DNA of 64,000 nucleotides from positions 8,104,501 through 8,168,500 of the forward strand of contig NZ_CP100604.1 in the NCBI RefSeq assembly GCF_031202265.1, in the 5' to 3' direction. Below are positions 16,538 to 28,092 of the stretch, in pieces. Position 1 is the first letter of the stretch. Every line of letters starts with the position of its first letter. The stretch is from Bradyrhizobium sp. Ash2021. GTDB taxonomy: Bacteria > Pseudomonadota > Alphaproteobacteria > Rhizobiales > Xanthobacteraceae. Under the pieces are notes generated by a model, which had not been told where the DNA came from, made no database searches, and worked only from the letters and a program-made list of their open reading frames with translations. Both the position numbers and the translations under genes were made by a program.

Positions 16538-16787
16538 CGCTTCGCCCTGAGGGGCTACGCGTGGCGCAGCCACGCGAGACCGGCGGGGCAAAGCGTGTCC
16601 GGTGTAACTGGAGCGAAGCGGAAGCGTAGACGGACTGGGGCCGCGCCGAAGCGCCCTGCGCGACGGCGGACCGAGCGCAAAATCCCTGAATTTGCCGGTT
16701 GATGGGGCCTTTTTGGGCCTTTCGCGGGTGCGGAATCTGGTCTAAAGACCACCCCGCGCGCGAGGGTAACCTCCCGCTTTGGCTCAA

Positions 16788-16815
16788 GGGACGCGCGACG
16801 GCGCGCCCTTTTTTT
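16788..16815 (+). terminator. Rho-independent terminator immediately upstream of carB
   Basis: ggg-a-cgcgc pairs with gcgcg-ccc around a gacg loop, with one bulged A, followed by seven T. It ends 27 bases before the carB ATG, so any transcript entering from the left would be stopped here unless the hairpin is prevented from forming. Confidence 0.75.
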
Positions 16816-16842
16816 GTGCCCAAATTCCAGCCGCGAGACCTG

Positions 16843-20172
<3,330 letters not shown>

Positions 20173-20384
20173 TCGTAAGCGGCGGAAATGCCCGCTAAAC
20201 GATTGGCAATAAAGCCGTATGGCTGGAACTCACCGCGCGAATGAATGTTGTATCGGCCCTTAACGGGGCCGAAATTTAATAGGCTGGCAGGCTCGCATTC
20301 CGGGCCATCAAGGCCGAATCTGACGAATCAAGAAACGTCTCGTGCGCGCCGCGTCGCGGTTCGCACGACCGAAGGACAGAAGAT

Positions 20385-20861
20385 ATGATGGAAAAGGTTC
20401 CGATGACCGCTGGCGGCTATGCCGCCCTGGAGGTCGAGTTGAAGAAGCGCCAGTCGGAGGACCGTCCGCGCATCATCGAGCATATCGCCGAGGCGCGCTC
20501 GCATGGCGACCTCTCGGAGAACGCGGAATATCACGCCGCCAAGGAAGAGCAGTCGCACAATGAAGGCCGCATCGCCGAGCTGGAAGACAAGCTCGCGCGC
20601 GCCGACATCATCGACATCTCGAAACTCTCCGGCGACACCGTGAAATTCGGCGCCACCGTCACGCTGGTCGACGAGGACACCGAGAAGAAGGCGGTGTGGC
20701 AGATCGTCGGCGAACCCGAGGCCGACGCCAAGAAAGGCCGCATCTCCATCACCTCGCCGCTGGCCCGCGCCCTGATCGGCAAAAAGAAAGGCGCAACCGT
20801 GGAAGTCGTGGCCCCCGGCGGCGCCAAGGCCTACGAGATCACCAAGGTCGAGTGGCGCTAG
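20385..20861 (+). CDS. greA: Transcription elongation factor GreA
   Basis: A 158-residue protein with the N-terminal antiparallel coiled coil carrying the conserved acidic tip ([20 protein letters not shown], Asp and Glu of the catalytic pair). The C-terminal FKBP-like domain contains [20 protein letters not shown]. GreA enters the RNA polymerase secondary channel and stimulates cleavage of backtracked transcripts. ATGs at 20385 and 20388 are both possible starts after gaagga. A strong terminator follows 23 bp after the stop, so it is probably monocistronic. Confidence 0.97.
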   Translation: MMEKVPMTAGGYAALEVELKKRQSEDRPRIIEHIAEARSHGDLSENAEYHAAKEEQSHNEGRIAELEDKLARADIIDISKLSGDTVKFGATVTLVDEDTEKKAVWQIVGEPEADAKKGRISITSPLARALIGKKKGATVEVVAPGGAKAYEITKVEWR

Positions 20862-20883
20862 TTACTTGCGGGTTACCTGTTCG

Positions 20884-20914
20884 AAAAAGCCGCGTCTTGC
20901 ACGCGGCTTTTTTT
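20884..20914 (+). terminator. Rho-independent terminator of greA
   Basis: aaaaagccgcgt pairs with acgcggctttttt across a short cttgc loop, with a run of T after the stem. The stem is also A-rich on its left, so it could work in both directions. Confidence 0.85.
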
Positions 20915-21298
20915 GTTGCACTTGACGGAGCACCGCCGATCACACAGCGCTGACAGGATTGTGAGTGGAGGCGCGGCCGGATTCATAATAGGTGACGCCG
21001 CATAATGATTATGATTTATAACTAAGTGAGATGGTTGCGTAGCTGCGATCGTTTGCCGGCGCGGGCGTTGCCGGCAGGTGTTGCGTGAGGCTCATCATGA
21101 GCGCGTGTTGGGTTTCGCCGGGGATGAAAAACAGCGCCGCAGAGGCGCATCTTGTTGCGTTGCAATCGCGCGGAACGGCAGCGGGGCGTGCGTGTTCGGA
21201 ATGATTTGATTTCACAGGTGTTGATATCACACGCCGGTGACGAAGACCGTGTAACGCGGTAGTGCTAGATTATCGTGTCAAACAAGGGGGAAAATGAC
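20915..21298. other. Intergenic region between greA and doxX
   Basis: About 380 bp. A minus-strand frame at 21009-21230 is open, but its sequence has no domain and no ribosome-binding site, so I do not call it. An A/T-rich patch near 21005-21025 (attatgatttataactaagt) could hold a promoter. The last bases carry a good Shine-Dalgarno for doxX. Confidence 0.4.
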
Positions 21299-21694
21299 AT
21301 GGACCAGATGTTCTCGAAGTGGCAACCGACGGCGCTCAGCCTGTTCCGTTTCATCGCCGGGCTGCTGCTGTTTCAGTACGGCGTCGCGAAGCTTCTGAAA
21401 TTCCCGCCGGATTCGCCGTTTGCAAAAGTTGAACTGATGTCATTGATCGGAGCTGCCGGCGCCATCGAGTTGATTTTGGGCGCCCTGCTGATGCTCGGTC
21501 TCTTTACGCGTCCGGTCGCGTTCATTCTGTCAGGTGAAATGGCGTTCGCCTATTTCCTCGGTCATTTTCCGAAGAGCTTTTATCCGGTCATCAACGGCGG
21601 CACCGCGGCGATCCTGTTCTGCTTCGCCTGTCTCTATCTGGCGACGTCGGGCCCCGGGCCGATCAGCGTCGATGAGATGCGGAAGAAGAGCTGA
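21299..21694 (+). CDS. DoxX family membrane protein
   Basis: MDQMFSKWQPTALSLFRFIA begins at the ATG at 21299, after aaggggga. The 131-residue product has four transmembrane segments and the DoxX pattern LFRFIAGLLLFQYGVAKLLK, GAIELILGALLMLGLFTRPV and FAYFLGHFPKSFYPVINGG. DoxX proteins are small inner-membrane proteins linked to thiosulfate or redox stress. No partner thiosulfate reductase is adjacent. It is convergent with the Lrp regulator gene. Confidence 0.88.
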   Translation: MDQMFSKWQPTALSLFRFIAGLLLFQYGVAKLLKFPPDSPFAKVELMSLIGAAGAIELILGALLMLGLFTRPVAFILSGEMAFAYFLGHFPKSFYPVINGGTAAILFCFACLYLATSGPGPISVDEMRKKS

Positions 21695-21815
21695 AGAGAG
21701 TTACCGTCATTTCGGGATGGTGCGTAAGCACCAGACCCGGAATCTCGAGGATCCCCGATGCGCAATTGCGCATCTGAGGTTCGATGCTACGTATCGCTCC
21801 GGAACGACCGACACA

Positions 21816-22295
21816 TCAGCCCGCCACCTTCAGGTCGAGCGGCACCGCGGCTTCATATTTCGAATTGTGCAGCACCAGCGATGTCCGGACATTGCGCACA
21901 TGCGGCGCCGCGGTCAGGTGCGTGACGAAATCCTGGAACGTCGCCATGTCCGGCGCCACGCATTTCAGAATGAAATCCACTTCCCCCGACAGCATCCAGC
22001 ATTCCCGCACCAGGGGCTCGGCGCGCACGAATTCCTCGAAGGCGCGGAGATCGGCTTCCGCCTGGCTGGACAGGTGCACCGAGGCGAACACCGTGACGTC
22101 GAAACCGAGCCGGCGCGGGTCGAGCAGCCCGCGGTAACCCAGGATATAGCCCTCCTCCTCCAGCGTCCGCACCCGGCGCAGGCAGGGCGGCGGCGAAATG
22201 CCGACGCGTTTGGCCAGTTCGACGTTGGTGATTCGGCCATCGGCCTGGATTTCGGCGAGGATTTTGAGGTCGATTTCGTCAAGATTCTTCGACAC
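21816..22295 (-). CDS. Lrp/AsnC family transcriptional regulator
   Basis: A 159-residue protein with the N-terminal winged HTH (LDEIDLKILAEIQADGRITN, VELAKRVGISPPPCLRRVRT) and the C-terminal RAM effector domain (AFEEFVRAEPLVRECWMLSG, DFILKCVAPDMATFQDFV). The length is normal. It is divergent from trxB across about 260 bp, so it may regulate itself and perhaps trxB. The effector, probably an amino acid, is not predictable. Confidence 0.93.
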   Translation of the reverse strand: MSKNLDEIDLKILAEIQADGRITNVELAKRVGISPPPCLRRVRTLEEEGYILGYRGLLDPRRLGFDVTVFASVHLSSQAEADLRAFEEFVRAEPLVRECWMLSGEVDFILKCVAPDMATFQDFVTHLTAAPHVRNVRTSLVLHNSKYEAAVPLDLKVAG

Positions 22296-22557
22296 GCGGG
22301 TCCGGTTCCTTGGGCGCAGAGAGTTTCGCTGTGGTAACTCTCTTAGCGCAGGCGGTGCGGCTTGCGCAATTTTATTGCGCGTGCAGCGCGCAATTTTGCG
22401 CAGTTCCGGGGAAAATTCGCCGATATGGATTGCAATTCTTGCATAGCTTCCCAGATGTCATAGACTTGGATTTGACACTTTTGGCGCCGCCGCGATGCCT
22501 TTCCGGGCGCTTCCCGCACAAGTCCTGACCAAAGTCCCCGAAGAAAGAGATCTGCCT

Positions 22558-23523
22558 ATGTCCGCGCCTGTTCATGCCAAGGTCGTCATTATCGGTTCCG
22601 GCCCGGCCGGTTACACCGCAGCGATCTACGCGGCGCGGGCGATGCTGGAGCCGATCCTGATTCAGGGCATCCAGCCCGGCGGCCAGCTCACCATCACCAC
22701 CGACGTCGAGAACTATCCGGGTTTTGCGGATGTGATCCAGGGTCCGTGGCTGATGGAGCAGATGGAGAAGCAGGCGGCGCATGTCGGCACCAAGCTCGTG
22801 ACCGATCTCGTCACCAAGCTTGAGCTGTCGCAGCGGCCATTCCGCCTGACCTGCGACAGCGGCGATGTGTATCTCGCCGAGACCGTGGTGCTGGCCACCG
22901 GCGCGCAGGCGCGCTGGCTCGGCACGCCGTCGGAAGAGAAATTCAAGGGCTTTGGCGTCTCGGCCTGCGCGACCTGCGACGGCTTCTTCTACCGCGGCAA
23001 GGAAGTGATCGTGGTCGGCGGCGGCAACACCGCGGTCGAGGAAGCGCTGTTCCTCACCAACTTCGCCTCGCACGTGACCATCGTGCATCGCCGCGATCAT
23101 TTCCGCGCCGAGCGCATCCTGCAGGATCGCCTGTTCAAAAACCCGAAGATCAAGGTGGTCTGGGACTCGGCGATCGACGAAATCTGCGGCACTGAAAATC
23201 CGGGCAAGGTCACCCATGTCCGCCTGAAAAACGTCAAGACCGGCGCGGTGACGCAAGTGCCGGCCGACGGCGTCTTCATCGCGATCGGCCACGCGCCCGC
23301 GACCGACCTCGTCAAAGGCCAGATCAAGCTGAAACCATCCGGCTATGTCGAGGTGGCACCGAACTCGACCGCGACTTCGGTGCCCGGCGTATTCGCGGCC
23401 GGCGACGTCGCGGACGAAACCTACCGGCAGGCGGTCACGGCCGCCGGCCTTGGCTGCATGGCGGCGCTGGAGGCCGAACGCTTCCTGGCTTTGCGCGCGA
23501 GCGATCGCGCGGCGGCGGAATAA
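22558..23523 (+). CDS. trxB: Thioredoxin-disulfide reductase
   Basis: From the ATG at 22558 the protein is 321 residues. It has an FAD-binding GSGPAGYTAAIYAARA, the redox-active CATC in GVSACATCDGFFYRGK, an NADP-binding GGGNTAVEEALFLTNFA with the downstream HRRDHFRAE that favours NADPH, and the terminal FAD segment VFAAGDVADETYRQAVTAAG. It keeps thioredoxin reduced in the cytosol. The LysR gene starts 3 bases after its stop, so the two are probably co-transcribed, an arrangement common in this family of bacteria. Confidence 0.96.
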   Translation: MSAPVHAKVVIIGSGPAGYTAAIYAARAMLEPILIQGIQPGGQLTITTDVENYPGFADVIQGPWLMEQMEKQAAHVGTKLVTDLVTKLELSQRPFRLTCDSGDVYLAETVVLATGAQARWLGTPSEEKFKGFGVSACATCDGFFYRGKEVIVVGGGNTAVEEALFLTNFASHVTIVHRRDHFRAERILQDRLFKNPKIKVVWDSAIDEICGTENPGKVTHVRLKNVKTGAVTQVPADGVFIAIGHAPATDLVKGQIKLKPSGYVEVAPNSTATSVPGVFAAGDVADETYRQAVTAAGLGCMAALEAERFLALRASDRAAAE

Positions 23524-23525
23524 TC

Positions 23526-24449
23526 ATGGCGCGCACTCGGGACGGATTTACAGACATGGATTGGGACAAGCTGAAAGTTTTTCACGCGGCGGCGGAGGCG
23601 GGAAGCTTCACCCATGCCGGCGAGCAGCTTGGGCTTTCCCAATCGGCGGTCTCGCGGCAGGTGAGCGCGCTGGAGCAGGAGCTCTCGGTCTCGCTGTTCC
23701 ACCGCCACGCCCGCGGCCTGATCCTCACCGAACAGGGCGATTTGCTGTTTCGCACCGCGCATGACGTTTTCATGCAGCTGCAGGCGGCCCGCGCCAAGCT
23801 CACCGACAGCCGCGAACGGCCGAGCGGCGACCTCAAGATCACCACACCGCCGGCGCTCGGCATCAACTGGCTGATTCCGCGGCTCGACGAATTCACCGCG
23901 CTTTATCCGGATATAAGGATCTCGCTGATCGTGACCGACGAGGATCTCGACCTGTCGATGCGTGAGGCCGACGTCGCGATCCGCACCCGCAAGCCGACCC
24001 AGCCGGACCTGATCCAGAGAAAACTGTTCTCGATCGGCTTCCATGCCTATTGCTCGCCGGAATACATCAAGCGCTTCGGCACGCCGCGCACGCTCGACGA
24101 CCTCGACTCGCATCGCATCATCATGCTCGGCGATGCGCAGGTGCAGCCTCATCTGCAGAACCGCAACTGGCTGATCGAAGCCGGCCGCAACGGCTCGGGT
24201 CCGCGCGAGGCCTATTTCAAGGTCAACAACATCCTGGGCCTGGTGCGCGCCTGCCAGCAGGGGCTCGGCATCGCAGCACTGCCGGATTATCTGGTTGAGG
24301 AAAACAACCGCCTGGTGCAGCTGTTCGGCGAGTCCGACTCGATCCAGCTCGACACCTATTTCGTCTATCCGGAAGAGCTGAAGACGGTGGCGCGGGTGCA
24401 GGTGTTCCGCGATTTCGTGGTGAGCAAGGCGCAGCGCTGGCCCTCCTAG
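23526..24449 (+). CDS. LysR family transcriptional regulator
   Basis: Begins two bases after the trxB stop (MARTRDGFTDMDWDKLKVFH); an ATG at 23556 (MDWDKLKVF) would fit the usual HTH position better. The HTH is FHAAAEAGSFTHAGEQLGLS, QSAVSRQVSALEQEL. The C-terminal periplasmic-binding-like effector domain runs from about residue 95 (LKITTPPALGINWLIPRLDE) to the end. The conserved AVSRQ recognition helix is intact. Its target genes are not evident. Its position after trxB suggests a redox- or stress-related regulon, but this is inference. Confidence 0.92.
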   Translation: MARTRDGFTDMDWDKLKVFHAAAEAGSFTHAGEQLGLSQSAVSRQVSALEQELSVSLFHRHARGLILTEQGDLLFRTAHDVFMQLQAARAKLTDSRERPSGDLKITTPPALGINWLIPRLDEFTALYPDIRISLIVTDEDLDLSMREADVAIRTRKPTQPDLIQRKLFSIGFHAYCSPEYIKRFGTPRTLDDLDSHRIIMLGDAQVQPHLQNRNWLIEAGRNGSGPREAYFKVNNILGLVRACQQGLGIAALPDYLVEENNRLVQLFGESDSIQLDTYFVYPEELKTVARVQVFRDFVVSKAQRWPS

Positions 24450-24499
24450 GAGCGGGTGACTTCGTCATCCCGCTTCCGGATTAGCGGTTCTTATACCGC

Positions 24500-24711
24500 C
24501 CCCGGGACTCCGCATGACTGACATGCGGCTCGGACGGTTGATGCAAGCCGCCGATGGGGATCATAGTGCTTGCACGCTGAGCGTTCGCGTCGCGCATATG
24601 TCCCCCTCCTCCAGCGGCGCGGAAGCTCAGTAATCCCTCTTGGAAGGTGATTGTGTCGGCCTCACGTGGCCAATACCTTAAGCCGGGCTCTTTTGGGCCC
24701 GGCTTTTTTTT
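24500..24711 (+). ncRNA. Possible structured small RNA with terminator
   Basis: There is no protein frame. A long imperfect hairpin is visible: gccgc...gatgggga...tcata near 24548-24570 can pair with tatg...tcccc...gcggc near 24596-24617, leaving a GC-rich apical part. The region ends in a perfect terminator at 24681-24711 (agccgggc / gcccggct with eight T). The two together, without a gene in between, are the signature of a small stable RNA. I cannot match it to 6S, tmRNA, RNase P or SRP RNA. Confidence 0.4.
24681..24711 (+). terminator. Rho-independent terminator
   Basis: agccgggc pairs with gcccggct across an 8-base loop and is followed by an uninterrupted T run. It lies 232 bp after the LysR stop and probably ends a separate small transcript. 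Confidence 0.85.
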
Positions 24712-24789
24712 GCTCGCTCGTCATCGCCGGTGCACGGATTGACAAGCGTGCGCCGCACCAGCATCATCGTCACATGATCACGAATTCGT

Positions 24790-24905
24790 GCACCGCAACG
24801 TCGTCGAAAAAAGGTCCCCTCCTGGGGATCCGAGATCGACGCGCGCGATAAACTTTTCGCTCATAACCCGATCCCGAAAACCCCGCCGTCTGGACGGGGT
24901 TTTTA
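24790..24905 (+). promoter_or_regulatory. Hairpin-plus-terminator leader before the dapA-like gene
   Basis: A hairpin ggtcccc-tcct-ggggatcc lies near 24815-24833. It is followed by a strong terminator at 24877-24905 (aaaacccc / ggggttttt with an inner ccgtc/gacgg pair), which ends about 40 bases before the start codon at 24945. A terminator placed inside a leader is typical of attenuation. It could instead end a short upstream RNA. Confidence 0.5.
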
Positions 24906-24944
24906 TTGGTCCCGTCTCCGGCTCACTCCTCAAGGAGACGACCA

Positions 24945-25877
24945 ATGACCGACCAACCAAGGATTTGCCTTCAAACCCGATTTCAGGGCCTGTGGCTGCC
25001 CCTCGTCACGCCGTTTCGCGACGGCGAACTCGATGAGCCGTCATTGCGCCGGCTGGTCCGGCATTACGCCGACGGCCCTGTCGATGGGTTGATCCTCGCG
25101 GCCACCTCGGGCGAGGGCATGACGCTCGGGATCGACGAACTCGAGCAGCTCGTAGGGACGGTGCGGTCCGAACTCGCCGAGGCGAGGCCCACCCTGCCGA
25201 TCTGTCTTGGCCTGTCGGGCGCCAGCACACAGAAGCTGCGCGATGCGCTGGACGAGACGGCGGCGTGGCCGATCGACGGCTATCTGATCGCGAGCCCCTA
25301 TTACACGCGGCCGTCGCAGCGCGGTCTGGTGCAGCATTTCAATGCGCTCGCCGACCACGCCGCATGGCCGATCGTGCTCTACAACATCCCCTACCGGACT
25401 GCGGTCAATCTCAGCAACGAGACGCTGCTGCAACTGGCGGAACATCCAAACATCATCGGCATCAAGGATTGCAGCGCCGACCGCGGGCAATCGATCGAGT
25501 TCCTGCGCCGCCGGCCATCCGGCTTCCGCGTGCTGACCGGCGAGGACGCGCAATATTTCGACGCGCTCACCGACGGCGCCGACGGCGCGATCCTGTTGTC
25601 GGCGCATATCGAGACGGAGCTTTTCGCATCGGTGCGGACCTTGCTGAAGCAGGGTGACCGCGATGCCGCGCTGGCGCGTTGGCAAAGCATTTCCGAACTC
25701 ACAAACCTGTTGTTCGCCGAGCCGAGCCCGGCGCCCGCAAAATACTGGCTGGCGCGGACCGGGCTGATCGACAGCGCCGAGGTCCGCCTGCCGATGGTGG
25801 AAGTGGGCGCCGAACTGGCGGCCCGGCTCGATCGGGAGATCGGGCGGCGCACACCGCAGCTGTTGCGCCGCGCTTAG
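24945..25877 (+). CDS. Dihydrodipicolinate synthase family protein
   Basis: The ATG at 24945 follows ggagac. The 310-residue protein is a DapA/NAL-type class I aldolase. The substrate carboxylate loop reads ATSGEG in place of GTTGE, followed by the tyrosine region SPYYTRP, the proton-relay IPYRT, and the Schiff-base Lys in IGIKDCSAD. The family includes 4-hydroxy-tetrahydrodipicolinate synthase, N-acetylneuraminate lyase and keto-acid aldolases. smpB, the usual neighbour of the essential dapA in alphaproteobacteria, is absent, so this may be a paralogue rather than the lysine-pathway enzyme. Its leader carries a terminator structure. Confidence 0.88.
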   Translation: MTDQPRICLQTRFQGLWLPLVTPFRDGELDEPSLRRLVRHYADGPVDGLILAATSGEGMTLGIDELEQLVGTVRSELAEARPTLPICLGLSGASTQKLRDALDETAAWPIDGYLIASPYYTRPSQRGLVQHFNALADHAAWPIVLYNIPYRTAVNLSNETLLQLAEHPNIIGIKDCSADRGQSIEFLRRRPSGFRVLTGEDAQYFDALTDGADGAILLSAHIETELFASVRTLLKQGDRDAALARWQSISELTNLLFAEPSPAPAKYWLARTGLIDSAEVRLPMVEVGAELAARLDREIGRRTPQLLRRA

Positions 25878-25881
25878 TCAT

Positions 25882-26020
25882 TACTCCCTCTCCCCGTTCT
25901 TCACGGGGAGAGGGTTGGGGTGAGGGGCTGCCCCCGCGAATACCGAATGTGCGGAGAGTCCCCCTCACCCGGATTTTTCGCTGCGCGTAAAATCCGACCT
26001 CTCCCCGCAGGCGGGGCGAA
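25882..26020. repeat. Dispersed palindromic repeat (family A), second copy
   Basis: Same layout as 2441-2622: a hairpin with cctctccccgttcttcacgg at its left, a GTGAGGGG/CCCCTCAC pair, and a third arm cctctccccgcaggcgggg that is partly decayed. It begins 5 bp after the dapA-like stop and may act as its terminator. Confidence 0.75.
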
Positions 26021-26153
26021 AGGAACACGCCAGCCGCAGCGAAGCTGGTTAACAATCGCCGACCGCAACACTTCAAAGTCGCAGGAAGCTGCGAGCGTGA
26101 CTTTAGAATTTTAGGCTTATTGATATCCCCTCATAAAAAACGGGGGGAAGCCA

Positions 26154-26303
26154 ATGAATACCGAAATCACACACAATCCGAAATTTCCGACCTGCGAGCG
26201 CGCCCAGCGGATGCACGACGTCCTTTTGGTGTCGTCGTTTGCGCTGTGGGCGATGCTGATCGGCTTCGTGCCGGTCATGACCTATCGCCTGCTGATCGCC
26301 TGA
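26154..26303 (+). CDS. 49-aa single-TM protein
   Basis: The ATG at 26154 is 5 bases after cggggggaag. The protein (MNTEITHNPKFPTCERAQRM...) has a soluble N-terminus and one transmembrane helix, VLLVSSFALWAMLIGFVPVM, ending YRLLIA. No family is recognised. A second small single-TM gene of similar layout follows at 26429, separated by a perfect inverted repeat, so the two may be related in role. Confidence 0.55.
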   Translation: MNTEITHNPKFPTCERAQRMHDVLLVSSFALWAMLIGFVPVMTYRLLIA

Positions 26304-26361
26304 TGTGGAGGATGCCGTGGTTAATCCGCGGTAGCACCTGTGGTCAAATGCGAGCGAAATC

Positions 26362-26388
26362 GCGACCGGGTTTTTAAAACCGGTCGCG
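26362..26388. terminator. Inverted repeat between two mini-genes
   Basis: gcgaccggg and its complement flank tttttaaaac: gcgaccgg...ccggtcgc with a T run on one face and an A run on the other. It could end transcription from the left gene. Confidence 0.5.
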
Positions 26389-26428
26389 TATCAAGGTCGC
26401 CACAACAGCGAAAAAACGCGGGGGCGTC

Positions 26429-26563
26429 GTGAACTTCGAAAACAATACTATCCCTGACCAACGGGGCTTTACTACCGAGGACGTGCTTTGGGCGGTCGGG
26501 ATCTGGTCGGTGATCCTTACCCTGTCGCCGGTCATCGTGTTCTACGTGCTGATGGTGGCGTGA
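26429..26563 (+). CDS. 44-aa single-TM protein
   Basis: The GTG at 26429 is preceded by gcggggg. The product (VNFENNTIPDQRGFTTEDVL...) has a short acidic N-terminus and one transmembrane helix, LWAVGIWSVILTLSPVIVFY, ending VLMVA. The layout matches the 49-aa protein just upstream, although the sequences are not clearly homologous. The function is unknown. Confidence 0.5.
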   Translation: MNFENNTIPDQRGFTTEDVLWAVGIWSVILTLSPVIVFYVLMVA

Positions 26564-26572
26564 AGGCCATCA

Positions 26573-26735
26573 GCCGTCATTGCGAGCGCAAGCGAAGCAA
26601 TCCATAGCACCGCGAACGGTGGAATGGATTGCTTCCGCCTTCGCTCGCGAGCTACGGCGGACAAGTCGTCGCGGAGTTTATCATCGGGCCCGCCGAAGGT
26701 AGGACCCGGTGGCTCCTCGCAATGACGAGGCGATA
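26573..26735. repeat. Dispersed inverted repeat (family B)
   Basis: cgtcattgcgagcgcaagcg begins the left arm and ctcctcgcaatgacg ends the right arm. Internal arms agcaatcca/tggattgct and gcgaaggcgg-type segments make a larger cruciform-capable structure. One arm of the same family is fused to the thioesterase remnant at 5214. Confidence 0.7.
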
Positions 26736-26757
26736 GTTCTGCGCAAAAACATAATAG

Positions 26758-26786
26758 AAAAACGCGCGGAGCCCGCGCGTCTTTTA
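26758..26786. terminator. Bidirectional terminator downstream of the parA-like gene
   Basis: aaaaacgcgcgg pairs with ccgcgcgtctttt around agc. It lies 25 bp beyond the stop of the minus-strand parA-like gene and has A- and T-rich flanks suited to termination in either direction. Confidence 0.75.
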
Positions 26787-26810
26787 GTTTATCCAGAAGA
26801 TACGGCGTTG

Positions 26811-27491
26811 TTACGCCGCCTGCTTGTGCATGGCGCCGGACGCCGACGCGGTACCACGGATCGCCTTGATCGAACGTTCGATCGCAGCCCAGAGCCTTCC
26901 GATCTCGGCGGCGGCCCGGCCTTCCGCGTAATATTCGCGGGCGCCTTCGCCGTTGCCGAGCGCCATCAAAAGATCGGCGCGGTTGGTGATCTGGCCGCTC
27001 CACACCGGCGCACGGAATTTTGTCAGTGCTTCGCGCGCGATGGTGACGATCCGGCTTTCGACGCCGTCCCGTTGCGCAGGTGCGCCGTTGATCACGACCG
27101 CATAGGGCTTGCGCACCGTGCGGCATATCTGAATGGTTTCCTGCACCGCGTTGACGTCGAACACGCCCGGCCGCGCCGGAATGATCACCATCGTGGCGTT
27201 CTTGATGGCGTCGTCGACGACAGCCGACAGATTCGGCGGCGTGTCGATGAACACCCATTCAATACCGTCGCGCTTGGCGGCGGCGATGATTCCGCTGACG
27301 GAATTCACAGCAGCCTTGATCGGCGGTTCGTTGGTGCCACGCAATTTGTGCCACAGGGTCAGCGAACCCTGCGGATCGGCGTCGATCATCAAACAGGGTT
27401 TCGTCGCCTTGTGGACATGCGCAGCGAGATGAGCAGCCAGGGTACTTTTTCCCGAGCCCCCTTTACGCGAAGCGAAAACAATGACGTTCAT
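26811..27491 (-). CDS. Orphan ParA family ATPase
   Basis: A 226-residue SIMIBI ATPase with the deviant Walker A KGGSGKST (residues ~10-17), Walker A' in DADPQGSL and Walker B in WVFIDTPP. It has no N-terminal HTH, so it is the short ParA type. No parB or parS-like cluster lies beside it, so it probably positions some cargo other than a replicon, such as a chemotaxis cluster, carboxysome-like body or flagellum-type machine, or acts alone. The C-terminal tail is basic and Ala-rich. It is divergent from nothing and monocistronic. Confidence 0.88.
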   Translation of the reverse strand: MNVIVFASRKGGSGKSTLAAHLAAHVHKATKPCLMIDADPQGSLTLWHKLRGTNEPPIKAAVNSVSGIIAAAKRDGIEWVFIDTPPNLSAVVDDAIKNATMVIIPARPGVFDVNAVQETIQICRTVRKPYAVVINGAPAQRDGVESRIVTIAREALTKFRAPVWSGQITNRADLLMALGNGEGAREYYAEGRAAAEIGRLWAAIERSIKAIRGTASASGAMHKQAA

Positions 27492-27685
27492 ACCTTGGCC
27501 TCCAGATTGACCCCAGGAGACGAAAATGAATCAGCGCGCTGATTCGTGAAAGAAAAATTTACTGGCAATCGCGAAGAAGCCACGGATTAGCCGCCAAGGC
27601 TGCTTTTTGAGTCACACCTTGCGCCGCAACACAACCGGAGATGGAGTTGGCCGGGCGATTGAACGGCAATTGAACGGCGATTGAG

Positions 27686-27997
27686 TCACTGCGCGCTTTT
27701 CGCACGCTGGCGCGCGATCCATTTGCGTTCAACCCATCCGAGCATTCGCGCCATCGGCTGCTGCAACACCGGGACGTCCTGCGCGAACAAAAGGAGTCCG
27801 AGCGGCAACATCCAGAGTCCGAGCACCGGCAAAAAGCTGAAAACGCCGCCGACGATCAACAGAATCGCGAGCGGAATCCGGGCGTAGCGCGACGACGGCT
27901 TGCGCAACCAGCCGACTAGTCTGGCCGGCCGCGGCGGCAACCTGCCCTCGAACCAGGCAAAATGCCGGTCGAGTTCTGCCTGATGATCTTCGCGCAT
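27686..27997 (-). CDS. Small hydrophobic membrane protein
   Basis: Read from MREDHQAELDRHFAWFEGRL at 27997, this is a 103-residue protein with a two-pass hydrophobic centre (RIPLAILLIVGGVFSFLPVL, GLWMLPLGLLLFAQDVPVL) and a basic C-terminus (ARMLGWVERKWIARQRAK). The turn between the helices is Pro/Gly-rich, as in PGPGW-type small membrane proteins. It is conserved in style but of unknown role. The longer frame from 28045 adds an unlikely basic leader. Confidence 0.65.
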   Translation of the reverse strand: MREDHQAELDRHFAWFEGRLPPRPARLVGWLRKPSSRYARIPLAILLIVGGVFSFLPVLGLWMLPLGLLLFAQDVPVLQQPMARMLGWVERKWIARQRAKSAQ

Positions 27998-28092
27998 CTC
28001 ACTCTCCACGTCCGGGAGAGATGTCGACGCGCGCGGCCGCCGCAAGGCGGCAGTCTGTCGCGCGACCAGGTACTTGAAACGGTGCGCCGCGC

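Larger units (their letters stand above)
16405..16842 (+). promoter_or_regulatory. Structured leader region upstream of carB
   Basis: No protein gene is seen. The stretch holds the tRNA-like element (16460-16537), a G/C-rich region with several possible stems (for example acgcgtggcgcagccacgcg near 16557), a small hairpin (gcgagggtaacctcccgc, about 16759-16776) and the terminator hairpin at 16788-16815, which ends 27 bases before the carB start. The layout could mean independent transcription of the tRNA-like RNA ended by the hairpin, with a carB promoter after it. It could equally be attenuation of carB. The sequence alone does not decide. Confidence 0.45.

Noticed and set aside
21009..21230. 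Open minus-strand frame of 73 codons between greA and doxX
   Set aside because: No ribosome-binding site or domain, and the amino-acid composition looks like translated non-coding DNA.
24500..24711. Considered as tmRNA or 6S RNA
   Set aside because: No tag-peptide reading frame, no tRNA-like T arm, and no recognisable 6S central bubble. Listed only as an unassigned structured region.
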